Made by a program: the position numbers and the translations under genes
NCBI GenBank assembly: GCA_002762845.1
Contig: PCYB01000066.1
Location: forward strand, 1-51,557
Reading direction: 5' to 3'
DNA length: 51,557 nt
Source: Candidatus Woesearchaeota archaeon CG10_big_fil_rev_8_21_14_0_10_36_11
GTDB taxonomy: Archaea; Nanobdellota; Nanobdellia; Woesearchaeales; GW2011-AR9
In this document: in pieces, positions 17,317 through 27,018 of the stretch
Position numbering within the stretch: position 1 is the stretch's first letter
Layout of the letters: every line of letters begins with the position of its first letter
Notes under the pieces: generated by a model
What the model saw: the letters and a program-made list of their open reading frames with translations, nothing else
The model's database searches: none
Told to the model about the DNA's origin: nothing

Positions 17317-18351
17317 TTAAAGAAATCTCTCAACGACTCGTGTTAATCCTTCTTTAAATACAGGAATGTCCATAAACTGTTCATATTCTCGTTGACCAAA
17401 CTGGTGAAGGGCATACAACACAGTTGCGCCACACATACCATGTAAAGGCATATCACATACTCTTTGTCGTAACGCGTCTGGGTCATCTGGAACCGGAATT
17501 ACATTTTTGTTTTCCCAACAATCTGGTGCAATAAATGATACTCCACCTTTTAATGCTTCTCTAAGGATGCGCCTTGCAATTATTTCTTTATTTGTATCGT
17601 CGCTTCTAGTATTGTCTTTTGCCCATGTATACATCCACATGGAATTCTCATGCCTTCTTTGAATTACTTCAATTGGAACATCGTCTTTTAAATCAATCAC
17701 GTACACGAAACAGTTTGATACTGCGCCACTATCAGTTTCTTGTTTCCATGCACCAATACATCGCACCTCTGCAACATCATCTCTATGAATTGCTGCTTCT
17801 TCTTCAGCTTCTGTGTATACTCCTTCTTTAATTGGGTCGTATTGAGGCAGTAAATGGCCATTTTGACCATTTATGGAAAGTGGAACCGATCCTCCAGGTA
17901 TAGTAAGTATTCTTCCTAGTCCACCAGCACCCCCACCACGTTCTCCAAACAAAAGTGTGTCTTTCCCATCCACTGAATGTGCACGTGTAAACCCATAAAT
18001 AACAGTTTCAATTAAACCATTACTTTCAACTTTCTTTTTTCTTTGAGCCTGAACCGTAAAAGAGTCAGTACCATATCCGTTTAATCGAAGAACGTTATCT
18101 CCCTTCATCCGAGAAAGGCTTGCTTCAAAATCAGCAAGTGCAAGAAGTTCTTCCTGCCATTCAAGCTCGGGGATTCCTTTGTTAATATAAACCGCATCTC
18201 CATATTGTTCTCTAAGAACTTCAAAATTTGGTCTTCCATGACGTAAAAATGTATCGATTCTTCTTTCAAGTAATGGAAAGCTATTATGTATAGTAACCTC
18301 AAGTTTTGGTTCATTATCTTTCGGGAAATGCTTCAAAAGAGTATTTGTCAT
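17317..18351 (-). CDS. Nudix-like fold protein, degenerate or divergent
   Basis: The 344-residue protein is not firmly recognised. The middle region has features of a Nudix fold: a strand-rich stretch with LLFGERGGGAGG, then LTIPGGSVPL, then a glutamate-rich helix EGVYTEAEEEAAIHRDD, then VAEVRCIGAWKQETDSG and NCFVYVIDL. In true Nudix hydrolases a GX5EX7REUXEEXGU box follows PGG; here the helix lacks the full REUXEE pattern, so catalysis may be altered. The C-terminal 70 residues hold several Cys (PDCWENK, QRVCDMP, HGMCGAT). It has its own TATA-like sequence before the start and is probably a single gene. It could instead be an unrelated beta-rich protein. Confidence 0.42.
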   Translation of the reverse strand: MTNTLLKHFPKDNEPKLEVTIHNSFPLLERRIDTFLRHGRPNFEVLREQYGDAVYINKGIPELEWQEELLALADFEASLSRMKGDNVLRLNGYGTDSFTVQAQRKKKVESNGLIETVIYGFTRAHSVDGKDTLLFGERGGGAGGLGRILTIPGGSVPLSINGQNGHLLPQYDPIKEGVYTEAEEEAAIHRDDVAEVRCIGAWKQETDSGAVSNCFVYVIDLKDDVPIEVIQRRHENSMWMYTWAKDNTRSDDTNKEIIARRILREALKGGVSFIAPDCWENKNVIPVPDDPDALRQRVCDMPLHGMCGATVLYALHQFGQREYEQFMDIPVFKEGLTRVVERFL

Positions 18352-18411
18352 ATTTTTCCTTCACGTTATGTTCGCTTTATAAGAATTATGCAAAAAAACT
18401 CAAATATAATT

Positions 18412-19476
18412 TTACGATAAATTATTTAACTTTAACAAGTCAGAAACAAGAGATTTTCGTAATTCTGTGTCCATTTTTATTCTATCACAATCATGGCACA
18501 TCGGTAACAAGCAAAAATTCTTTTCTAGATGGATTTTTCGTAAACATTTTAGCTTATCATTATTCCAACATTCTTTCAACGTACTTATATTTAAATCTCC
18601 ATACGTTAACTTTGCCTCAAAATCAACACAGCATACTGTTAATGTCCCATCATAATTAACGATGAACCTATTCCATAGTAAATTACATGGAGCCCATTTT
18701 TCTTTTGGAAGCATTATATCTTTTAGTTTAGAATCAATCTCTAGCGGAAGAGAACTATCATCCACCTGACTACCCTGATTTGACACAATGTTAAACAATG
18801 TTTGATCAACAATCTTACCAAACACATTATTATAATTCAAAAGGTCGTTATAATTCTCTTTCATGATAACAAACGACGCAAATATTCCCAATGTAGATTT
18901 TTTCTCATCACGCAATTTACGTAATTTTTGTATATTTTCTACTAATTTATCCCACTTTGCATTCACACGGATAGATTCATAACTTTCTTTTGCTCCAGAA
19001 TCAATAGAAAATTTTATGGAATCCAATCTTGATTCTATTATTTTATGTATCTTGTTGTCGTCTAATACTTGACCGTTCGTTGTTATGTACACATATTTCA
19101 TACCTGCTTCTTTTGCAATGGTAATGAAATCAAATATTTTTGTATGTAAAAACGATTCACCCGTTGTGTATAACGCAACATTTTCAATCCCTAACTCTTT
19201 TGCTTCGGTAATAACTTTTCTAAACAATTCTTCAGACATAAAGCCTATTTTTCGTTTCATATCTTTATGATAACACATCTTGCATCGTAAATTACATGCA
19301 TTCGTCACTTCGAACATTATTGTTTTAGGATACTCAGCATCTAAAGAAAGTTTTTTCTCATCTCCCCACATCTTTACTTTTCTGTCACGTATTAAGATTT
19401 TTGTATCTTCAATTGCAGACTTTTGTGAAGTATCATCACTATTTTCCGTTTCATCTTTTGTATTACTTTCAACCAC
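18412..19476 (-). CDS. Radical SAM/SPASM-domain protein next to AglB
   Basis: This 354-residue enzyme has EVTNACNLRCKMC (CX3CX2C), NVALYTTGESFLH as the SAM-binding strand with an altered GGEP motif (TGES), and YITTNGQVL. The C-terminal SPASM-like part has TVCCVDF, LKECWN and CLLPMCHDC. The first 40 residues are a charged, low-complexity extension (TKDETENSDDTSQKS) of the type also seen at the AglB N-terminus. The gene starts 9 bases after the AglB stop codon, so the two are almost certainly co-transcribed. A role in modifying a glycan, a lipid carrier or a surface protein is an inference from this position. Confidence 0.88.
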   Translation of the reverse strand: MVESNTKDETENSDDTSQKSAIEDTKILIRDRKVKMWGDEKKLSLDAEYPKTIMFEVTNACNLRCKMCYHKDMKRKIGFMSEELFRKVITEAKELGIENVALYTTGESFLHTKIFDFITIAKEAGMKYVYITTNGQVLDDNKIHKIIESRLDSIKFSIDSGAKESYESIRVNAKWDKLVENIQKLRKLRDEKKSTLGIFASFVIMKENYNDLLNYNNVFGKIVDQTLFNIVSNQGSQVDDSSLPLEIDSKLKDIMLPKEKWAPCNLLWNRFIVNYDGTLTVCCVDFEAKLTYGDLNISTLKECWNNDKLKCLRKIHLEKNFCLLPMCHDCDRIKMDTELRKSLVSDLLKLNNLS

Positions 19477-19485
19477 TTTACAGTC

Positions 19486-22400
19486 CTATCTTTTTTCAAT
19501 AACATAAATTAAATGATACCCAAACGGTGTTTTTATAGGGGCAGAAATTTCTCCTGGACCAAGAGAGAACGCAGCATTTTCAAATTCAGGCACCATCATG
19601 TTTCTTCCGAACCACCCCAAATCTCCACCGTTAATTGCACTTCCAGGATCCTCAGACGTATCTTTCGCATATTGTTCAAAGTTTGCTGCATTAACCAACT
19701 TTCGTATTTCCGTGATTATAGCAAGTGTATCTTCATCACTTCGTCCTTCCGTTGAAATTAAGATGTGTGCTGCGTGAACTTCTTCCTGTTGATCTTTAGT
19801 CTCTTCAGGTGTCGAATAGACATTATTTTCTTGCTGACAGTCAAAATCAACTTTCCATGTGATTATCCTTGCTCCCGTTAACTGCTGTCTATCATCAAAC
19901 TTACTAAAACATTTTAATCCGTGACCGTCAAAAAGGAAAAGTTTTGTAAACATGCTATTTGCCTGAAGCGGATGCGCAAGTACGATTGTGTTTTGATCAA
20001 CAAGAATAACTGAAAGTCCCATCAATTCTCCTACAAACTTCTTTTCAACAATTCCATTTTCCGTTGTGTAGACGATGCTGTTAGGATATACTTTTCCATT
20101 ATTTGTCTGGATGAACGCTTCTTTTGTTGCTTTATCAATCTGAATAACTGCATTTCCATTACCAACACTAATTGTACATTCAAGTGCAGTACTTGTTTCA
20201 TCACAGCCAAAACTTCCTTGATAATTTGGCCATTGAGCAATCCATTGATCCGCGCCAGTCGTCGTTATTTCATAATAATACGTATCTGCTTCACTACTGG
20301 TTAAACCGAATTTGTTCATAAGTATTTGTTTTCCATTCTGTACATCAAGCTTTACTGCTTGGTACATCGCAGCTTTTTTGAAATCCCAGCTTCCAAAATG
20401 GCCCCAGACACCGGCTTTTCCTACCATGTCTTCTGAAGTAATATAAAATTGGTCAAGAAGGTTGTCACAGTATGTTATCGCAATAACATCTGCAATTTGT
20501 GCCGTGGTAAGACCTTCATCTTTAAGAATCTTGACTGCTTTTGTCTTATCATTGACAACCATCATCTTATTCATAACATCAACTGCTTTTACAGCATCAC
20601 CGTTAAGAAACCCTTCAAGTACATGAACTGGTTTCTGCTGTCCACAATTGAGCATACGTAACAACCCTACAGAAACTTGTTCGTCGTCCGTAAGCAATGT
20701 TTTTCCTACCCAATATATCCTTTCACCTTGGTCGGCACCGTCAAACGTGACGTGTTGTCCACTTATAGAATAGAACCAATGGCCAAAATCCCACCAGGAT
20801 GTTATTATTGCCTCTTTTGTACTATCTTTAATTTTTGTTAAACTAGTATACCATGCATCATTCATACTTGGGATCTCATTCTGTACTGTGTTTTTTGCAT
20901 CGTTTAATGGCGTTATTAACAATAAACAGAAAATGATGATAAAAAGAACTTTTGAAATTGTTTTGTCTATATGTATCGCATTTGAAAGCCATTCACTTGC
21001 AGCTTTGTATGTAATACCAATCATTGCACCGAATGCAATTGCAAATGCAGGAACCATAAGGATTGAAAATCGTACTCCTTTTGTGAAACCGTATGCAGTT
21101 CCCGCAATCCAAATGATAAGGAGAAGAGCGTATTGCATATTCGCATTACTCTCTTTAAAATAGACTATTTTTATAATACCAACAAGTACGGGAACACTTA
21201 TAAGGGTAATAAATACTATTGGGTTGTTAAGTGTGTTTTTTAACGAAATGATAATTAAATAATACGCACCAGATCCGAGAAAGTACCACACATTTTTCAT
21301 TTTCTCTTTTTTTGTAGTACATAACAATAAAATAATCCCCATAAGACCTATCCAAAATAAGAACTTTCCACCCATTTGTGATATGATACCACTAAGGTCA
21401 GTTTCGTTAAATTCTGCAACAGTTGTGAGGACATTTGGCCATATCTTCGTTACTGCAACTTGTTTAATTGCCGATGCTTTTAATGGCGCTGTGAATAATA
21501 TTTTAAACTTTGAGAATCCTGCCAAAAGAGAGATGAACACTGCCGATGCAATAAAATAAATGCCTCCTACAAAAGCTGTATCTTTAACATTCTTTTTAAA
21601 TAACGGTTTTGTTTCTTTATGTTGTACATTGCGTACAATGTTATATCCCAAATATATAATTATTGCTGCAAAGATAAACACGAGTATGTACCAATATCCT
21701 AACCATGTTACTGCATACAAACCACTTACAAGACCCGCAATGCAACCAAACAGAACCTTCTTCTTTGTATTTTTTGCTTCAAGTGCTTCAAGGAAAAACC
21801 ATGCTATTAATAATGGAAATAAAATGTTATATGCATCAGTGTCAGAAAATCCTGCAGGTGTCCTGCCAAGAAGTGCGGCATTGATGGCAATAATTGTTGA
21901 TGCAAAAAATCCACCTACATTCCCTCCAACCTTTCTTCCTATAAGAAACGCAGGAATGAGCGATAAACCAATAATAATAACAGGAATAAAAAATATAACG
22001 CGCATTAATGACGTATCTTTGCTAAAGAGATGGACAAATTTGTATACCCATGCACTGAAAATGGTATGGACTGGAATGTTTGTTATTGCACGTCCTTCTC
22101 GACCGTTCCGCAAACTAAATATTCTTTCTCCATCAGCATTATAACTATCTCCTAATTGGCCATACTCCAAATAGTTTCTTGCTTCTGCAAACCAGTAATA
22201 AGGATCTATCGCGAGAAGGTACGTATCACCATTTTCGTCTTGTAATTGTGATTTAAATTGTGCAGATACTTGTTCTTTATCTAATTCTATCTGATCTTTA
22301 TTATTCTGCAACATCGTTTGAAACTCTTTTTCAATCAACACATCTCTATTTTGCTGCGGAAGGTTCGGATACTGCTGATTAACACTTTGTGTTATTTGGT

Positions 22401-22944
22401 TTTTATAAAACGATTGAACCTGACTTTCTGCCCAGTCATCTGTTATCGGAAGGTACGCTGGAGCCATCCTAAAATAGGATGAAATAAAAATGGTAAGAAG
22501 GATAAGTGCAAGTGGAAGTAACCACTTCTTGTTTTTGTGCGTCCATGCACCAATTTTTGCAGTATCAATAGAAAAATCATCTTTCTTTCTTGTATGAGTT
22601 CCGCTTCTTTCACTTTTGTTATCTTTTGAGTATACGTTTTTAATGAAACTTTTTGTCTTAGTTTTTATTGCAGCAAGATCAAAAGAAACGGTTTTATTTG
22701 TTTCTTCTTCAGTAAATTCTTCAGTAAACATATCATCACTTTTCCTGTGATGTGGTTCACTAATTTCAACAATCCTTTCTTTCTTTTCTTTTGCAGGGAT
22801 TTCTTTCCCTAATGGTTTCTGAGGGCCCGTAGTGTGTTTTATTTCTTTCTCTGAACCTTCATTTGCAAATCCTTCAAGAATATCATCATTATTGTCCTGT
22901 TCCTCATTTTTATAATCTTCGCTATTATCAATCACTGTACACAC
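19486..22944 (-). CDS. aglB: AglB/STT3 oligosaccharyltransferase fused to a C-terminal parvulin (PpiC) domain
   Basis: The 1152-residue protein has four parts. Residues 1-140 are a charged, hydrophilic tail. About 140-680 is the GT-C membrane domain with LAIDPYYWFAEA (first-loop acidic residue), GFSDTDAYNIL (DxD-like) and a TVAE motif at 508-511 matching the TIXE loop. About 690-1045 is the outer soluble domain with the acceptor-binding motif WWDFG at 717-721. Residues 1055-1152 are a complete parvulin domain: HAAHILIS, NGGDLGWFGR, VPEFENAAFSLGPGEIS and TPFGYHLIYVIE. It transfers lipid-linked glycans to Asn of exported proteins; the parvulin part would isomerise X-Pro bonds on the same outer face. 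The start codon is GTG. A second GTG at 22935 is better spaced from a GAGGGTG element. Confidence 0.93.
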   Translation of the reverse strand: MCTVIDNSEDYKNEEQDNNDDILEGFANEGSEKEIKHTTGPQKPLGKEIPAKEKKERIVEISEPHHRKSDDMFTEEFTEEETNKTVSFDLAAIKTKTKSFIKNVYSKDNKSERSGTHTRKKDDFSIDTAKIGAWTHKNKKWLLPLALILLTIFISSYFRMAPAYLPITDDWAESQVQSFYKNQITQSVNQQYPNLPQQNRDVLIEKEFQTMLQNNKDQIELDKEQVSAQFKSQLQDENGDTYLLAIDPYYWFAEARNYLEYGQLGDSYNADGERIFSLRNGREGRAITNIPVHTIFSAWVYKFVHLFSKDTSLMRVIFFIPVIIIGLSLIPAFLIGRKVGGNVGGFFASTIIAINAALLGRTPAGFSDTDAYNILFPLLIAWFFLEALEAKNTKKKVLFGCIAGLVSGLYAVTWLGYWYILVFIFAAIIIYLGYNIVRNVQHKETKPLFKKNVKDTAFVGGIYFIASAVFISLLAGFSKFKILFTAPLKASAIKQVAVTKIWPNVLTTVAEFNETDLSGIISQMGGKFLFWIGLMGIILLLCTTKKEKMKNVWYFLGSGAYYLIIISLKNTLNNPIVFITLISVPVLVGIIKIVYFKESNANMQYALLLIIWIAGTAYGFTKGVRFSILMVPAFAIAFGAMIGITYKAASEWLSNAIHIDKTISKVLFIIIFCLLLITPLNDAKNTVQNEIPSMNDAWYTSLTKIKDSTKEAIITSWWDFGHWFYSISGQHVTFDGADQGERIYWVGKTLLTDDEQVSVGLLRMLNCGQQKPVHVLEGFLNGDAVKAVDVMNKMMVVNDKTKAVKILKDEGLTTAQIADVIAITYCDNLLDQFYITSEDMVGKAGVWGHFGSWDFKKAAMYQAVKLDVQNGKQILMNKFGLTSSEADTYYYEITTTGADQWIAQWPNYQGSFGCDETSTALECTISVGNGNAVIQIDKATKEAFIQTNNGKVYPNSIVYTTENGIVEKKFVGELMGLSVILVDQNTIVLAHPLQANSMFTKLFLFDGHGLKCFSKFDDRQQLTGARIITWKVDFDCQQENNVYSTPEETKDQQEEVHAAHILISTEGRSDEDTLAIITEIRKLVNAANFEQYAKDTSEDPGSAINGGDLGWFGRNMMVPEFENAAFSLGPGEISAPIKTPFGYHLIYVIEKR

Positions 22945-22970
22945 CCTCTTGGCTTCGAAATGGTAAGTCG

Positions 22971-22980
22971 TTTATAAAGT
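22971..22980 (-). promoter_or_regulatory. TATA-type promoter of aglB
   Basis: On the - strand this reads ACTTTATAAA, preceded by A-rich sequence, about 30 bases before the GTG start at 22944. Its form and distance fit an archaeal TATA box with a short leader. Confidence 0.6.
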
Positions 22981-23050
22981 TTATTATGTTTGAAACCATT
23001 TCATTTCATAGAAATACTCCATTTTAATCACATCTATTCTTCAGCAAGCT

Positions 23051-23060
23051 TTTTATATGT
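23051..23060 (+). promoter_or_regulatory. TATA-type promoter deciding the start at 23083
   Basis: TTTTATATGT lies about 28 bases before the ATG at 23083, the spacing expected for a leaderless archaeal mRNA. It argues against the upstream ATG at 22990, which precedes the box. Confidence 0.6.
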
Positions 23061-23082
23061 CGATATTCTTTTAAATGAAAGT

Positions 23083-24132
23083 ATGCAAAAAAGAGGACAA
23101 GTAACAGTGTTTATTATAGTTGGGATTGTCTTATTATTAGTGGTTGGATTGTTATTCTTTCAACAAGGACAAGATGAAACGGAAACAGTTCTTATTGATA
23201 GAGAACTTATCACCGTCCCGTATGCTTCTTCTGTCCAAGATTTTGTTCAATCATGTTTCGAACAAGTAGTGGAACTGGGAGTTCTTCAAACTGGCAGGCA
23301 GGGCGGATATTGGGAATCGCCACTTGACTATTCAATAATTTTCTTTGACGATTCACTTCCTTATTATTATGCTGACGAAAAAATGATGATCATCTCAGAA
23401 GTTGATGCTGAGAAAGAACTTGAGAGGTACATTGAAGAAACGTTACCTACTTGTTTACAAAACTTTTCACATTTTGAAGAGGAAGGATACAAAATAATGT
23501 CTGGTAAAGTAGATGTTAATGTTGATTTTGGTCAACAGGTTATTGTTGAACTTAAGTATCCTCTTGAAGTACAAAAAGGAATCACAGTTATCGAGCTACA
23601 CGATTTTGTTCATACTGTTGATATTAACATACAAAAATTTTTAGAAACTGCACGTAAAATAGTTCAGAAACATATGGATACTGAGGGATACGTTTGCTTA
23701 ACATGTATTGACGAATGGGCAACTGACGATGATGTTATAATCACCGTTTTTCCCGTATATGATACCGGACCGTTTGGAAATGATCTTGTGTGGTTTACTA
23801 TGCAAGACAAAGATACTGCACTAATAAAAGGTAATAATTTTACGTTTGAGTTTATTGTTGAGGCCATTCCTGTGAAAGAAAAAGAAGAATTTGTGATGGA
23901 AGATATTGTTAGTTTTGATATTTTATCAAACATTTTGTTTGAATATCAGATAAAAACAAACAAAGATGACGTTTTATTTTATGATGATACCGACATGTTT
24001 GATATTAACAACGATGGACTGATTAAATTTACTCCCTCAGAAGACCAAAAAGGATCACATTTTGTTGAAATTGAAGCTCAAGATAATATTGGTAATATTG
24101 ATACAGAACTAATATTGTTTACAATAAATTAA
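23083..24132 (+). CDS. Membrane-anchored extracytoplasmic protein of the QVTVFI type
   Basis: The protein has 349 residues from the ATG at 23083. The N-terminus MQKRGQVTVFIIVGIVLLL is a basic residue pair followed by one hydrophobic helix, an arrangement recalling archaeal class III (pilin-like) signals and frequent in small DPANN genomes. The rest is acidic and predicted outside the cell: a long mixed alpha/beta part, two CxxC-like cysteines (CLTC) near residue 205, and a C-terminal beta-rich domain with DINNDGLIKFTP and HFVEIEAQDNIGN that resembles an Ig/cadherin-like repeat with a calcium-binding-type loop. The next gene starts 3 bases after the stop, so the two form an operon. The function is unknown. 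Confidence 0.7.
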   Translation: MQKRGQVTVFIIVGIVLLLVVGLLFFQQGQDETETVLIDRELITVPYASSVQDFVQSCFEQVVELGVLQTGRQGGYWESPLDYSIIFFDDSLPYYYADEKMMIISEVDAEKELERYIEETLPTCLQNFSHFEEEGYKIMSGKVDVNVDFGQQVIVELKYPLEVQKGITVIELHDFVHTVDINIQKFLETARKIVQKHMDTEGYVCLTCIDEWATDDDVIITVFPVYDTGPFGNDLVWFTMQDKDTALIKGNNFTFEFIVEAIPVKEKEEFVMEDIVSFDILSNILFEYQIKTNKDDVLFYDDTDMFDINNDGLIKFTPSEDQKGSHFVEIEAQDNIGNIDTELILFTIN

Positions 24133-24135
24133 TAG

Positions 24136-26949
24136 ATGAAAAAAATGAGAAAATATAACCCGATAATGGTACTTGTTCTTTTTGTATTTAGTATAGCATT
24201 TGTTATTGCACAAGATCCTACTCTTCATTTTCCCTCCGCCCCAGTAGATTCAGTTCCAGTAGAGGAATTTATATTCTTTACTCCACAAGATCAAGCATTG
24301 TATATCTCAAGTATTCAAGATTTTGAAGATAATTATCAAATTGCATATGATTATTTTTCAAGTTCTGCAAATATTATGGTGGTTCCCGATGCATTCGAAC
24401 AGTTTATGGCATCACAGGGAATAACAATTTTCATTGATACCCTTGCTCCCCCATCAGAATTTTACTATAGTCCTTCCGGAAAACTTGTTGGTGCCGGTGG
24501 GGAAGAAGTTAACATATACGATTTTTCTCATGCTAAAGAAAGTTTAAAGATTGATGATGAGGGAAACGTTATCATCGTTGATAGCGATAATGGTGAGTGG
24601 CCATTTTCTGGAACACTTAGTTTCTCTCAAGGCAAGTTTGTCATCGACGATGGCGAGATTGGTTCTCAGAAAATTCAAGATGGAGAGTTCATACTTATTG
24701 GTGGAACTGTGAGGGGAAACGCAATAGGTTTTGCAGGACTTCATTTTGAAAAGTCTACAGCGTTTGAATTTGTTGAGAATAATAACATAGTTAAGTTAGT
24801 AAAAGCGACAGTTAAAAGTGTTGATGCGGATTCTGATATTACAATCTATGGACGGAAAGTTTTGCTTCCTGAGGGGGATAGGATAGAAAAAGGAAGGTTA
24901 ACATTTGAGAAGGGCAGCCCCGTCTTAGTTGGAAGTGATTCTCAAGTTACTATCAAAGGCTTTACACATACCACACAAAAAGATAAAACGTTACGATTAG
25001 TCTACGTTACAAGTCCTGAATTGGATAATATCAATGCAGAAGAACAAGATGCACTATCAAAAGTTTCTTTGGGAAGTGAATTTGAACATGAGTGGAACGA
25101 TCAGTTTAGTAAACTTTCCGCTCTTAAAGCAAAACAGAAAGAACTTGAGAAACGGTTTAGAGAGTTAGTTGGTTCAAAAGCATCATCTGAAAAAATCAAT
25201 ATTGTCAAACAAGAATTAGAATCACTTTCACTATCAATTTCTTTAGAATCTGATGTATTGCGGAAAATTACTACAAAATATGTTCCGACAGTTATGGTGC
25301 AGGAAGATATCCATCAAAAATATAAAGAGCAACGAGAAAAATTGTACGCGGAAATTGTTCCAAGTATCATGCCTGAAGAAAATTATTTCATGTATGGTGA
25401 TGAACACATTTGGTTGGGTGGTGATGGTTTTGTCTCACGTGCTGAAGATGATAATCCAATATTCCTTGAATATAGGGTGGTATTTGAAGGCTGGCAAACA
25501 AGACAACGTACGGGGCGTTTAGAATTTGAACTCAAAGGGGGAACAATGGATGTTGTTAAAGAGTCTCCTCCTAAAAGACCATTAGCTTTATCTCTAACAT
25601 TATCTGGAGAGGGAACAATTACTAATGGTAAATATGTTTTCGATGCTGATGGCCAACAGATACTTCTTTCTGCCACAGATGTTTCACCCTCTGAAGAATT
25701 AGTTTCTTCTGATATGAGATTTGAATACCATACACATAGTGGAGAAATGAAGTTATACGACCTTAACATTGATGCAGAATACTATCTTGAACTTACATCG
25801 GAAGAACGAGCAGATTTATTGGAGCGACGTGCACCTATTGAAGAATTTCTAAAAGCATATAGTATAGAACTTGATGAAAACCCCCAATTTAAAAAAATAA
25901 TTGCAGCACTTGAACCCCTGGAAGATAAACTTCTTCTACTGCGTTATGATCAGGAAGAAGCGTTAGGACAATTACGTCGAGCAGAACTTGCCGGAACTCC
26001 TGCAGAAAAAATTTTAACAAAGAAAGAATTAGACAAGATTACAGCATCAATCGAAGATGTAGATCGTCAGATTGTATTTCTTGAACAAAGTGCAGGGGGA
26101 TATGATGACTTTAAAAGATTACGAGAAGCACAAGCAGAATATGCAGACGAACTTGATGACATTAATTTTAGACTTGTAGGTGATATTGGAGAAATAAAAT
26201 CTGGCGTTTGGGGTCAAATTATAAGTTCAGAAGATGGTAATTCGTTTATAAGTTATCAAGAATATATTGAAGGTTTTCCCATTATCAGAAATACAGATGT
26301 TCGGCAATGGACCGCAGAAACATACAGACAATCTGCAGGAGTAACAGTAAGTGGTGAAGAACTTGAAATTCCAAACATAATTATTAAAAATAGTGATAGG
26401 CTACAACTCGACGTATTAAATGGCGATCAACAATGTATAGACACACAGTTTCGTTTAGCATATGAATATGCGATATCAACTGGTCAGGATATTTGTTTTG
26501 GCGGTGGAAAAACGTGCCTACGTGATCCTCAATATTTTCAACGTCCACAAAAGTTTGTTGAAGATTGGATGGCAAGTCAGTCAACTCAAGCGTATGTGCG
26601 AGCGACACAATTGGTAGAAGCAGGAAGTGGAAGTTCATGGGAAGATGATATACAAGTTCTTTCTGTTGACGAGTATGATACTATTCAACCTGGCGATGTT
26701 CTAATACTATATGGTCATGCAATCGGTGTTAAAGACGTTATTGAGATTCCTCCTGGAAGTGGAAAAAAATATATACAACAATTTGCGGGATCAATGCCTG
26801 CGATTGATGCACACATATACCAAGGTGTTGGTGAACATGGCGGCTTGAAAAGTATTGAACAGCTCAAATCTGAACGTCGTGGAATTGAAGGCGAAAAGAA
26901 AAAGCTACTTTCAGTGTTTAGATGGAAATTTAGACCTTACGCGACTTAA
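24136..26949 (+). CDS. Large secreted protein with coiled coils and a C-terminal papain-like candidate domain
   Basis: The 937-residue protein begins with a clear signal peptide ending near FVIAQDP. Residues about 130-330 and 410-560 are rich in beta strands and glycine, like a repetitive beta-helix or fibre. Two charged helical stretches (about 330-385 and 560-680) look like coiled coils. The C-terminal 170 residues have QQCIDTQFRLAYEY (Cys767) and TIQPGDVLILYGHAIGV (His861), an order and spacing that recall NlpC/P60 or CHAP amidases. It follows the membrane-anchored gene by 3 bases. It may be a cell-surface adhesin with an enzymatic tip; that is inference. Confidence 0.62.
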   Translation: MKKMRKYNPIMVLVLFVFSIAFVIAQDPTLHFPSAPVDSVPVEEFIFFTPQDQALYISSIQDFEDNYQIAYDYFSSSANIMVVPDAFEQFMASQGITIFIDTLAPPSEFYYSPSGKLVGAGGEEVNIYDFSHAKESLKIDDEGNVIIVDSDNGEWPFSGTLSFSQGKFVIDDGEIGSQKIQDGEFILIGGTVRGNAIGFAGLHFEKSTAFEFVENNNIVKLVKATVKSVDADSDITIYGRKVLLPEGDRIEKGRLTFEKGSPVLVGSDSQVTIKGFTHTTQKDKTLRLVYVTSPELDNINAEEQDALSKVSLGSEFEHEWNDQFSKLSALKAKQKELEKRFRELVGSKASSEKINIVKQELESLSLSISLESDVLRKITTKYVPTVMVQEDIHQKYKEQREKLYAEIVPSIMPEENYFMYGDEHIWLGGDGFVSRAEDDNPIFLEYRVVFEGWQTRQRTGRLEFELKGGTMDVVKESPPKRPLALSLTLSGEGTITNGKYVFDADGQQILLSATDVSPSEELVSSDMRFEYHTHSGEMKLYDLNIDAEYYLELTSEERADLLERRAPIEEFLKAYSIELDENPQFKKIIAALEPLEDKLLLLRYDQEEALGQLRRAELAGTPAEKILTKKELDKITASIEDVDRQIVFLEQSAGGYDDFKRLREAQAEYADELDDINFRLVGDIGEIKSGVWGQIISSEDGNSFISYQEYIEGFPIIRNTDVRQWTAETYRQSAGVTVSGEELEIPNIIIKNSDRLQLDVLNGDQQCIDTQFRLAYEYAISTGQDICFGGGKTCLRDPQYFQRPQKFVEDWMASQSTQAYVRATQLVEAGSGSSWEDDIQVLSVDEYDTIQPGDVLILYGHAIGVKDVIEIPPGSGKKYIQQFAGSMPAIDAHIYQGVGEHGGLKSIEQLKSERRGIEGEKKKLLSVFRWKFRPYAT

Positions 26950-27018
26950 AGATGAACACATTACAAGAATAATTAATTATTAATTGAAATAATTAATAGA
27001 ATAAGTTATTTTATCACA

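Noticed and set aside
21560..22144. 194-residue open frame on the + strand
   Set aside because: It lies antisense to the AglB membrane domain, whose motifs are certain.
22990..23082. Upstream start of the membrane-anchored protein
   Set aside because: The promoter box at 23051-23060 lies inside this stretch, and the membrane-anchor signal starts at 23083.
25383..25769. 128-residue open frame on the - strand
   Set aside because: It is antisense to the secreted 937-residue protein and shows no recognisable motif.
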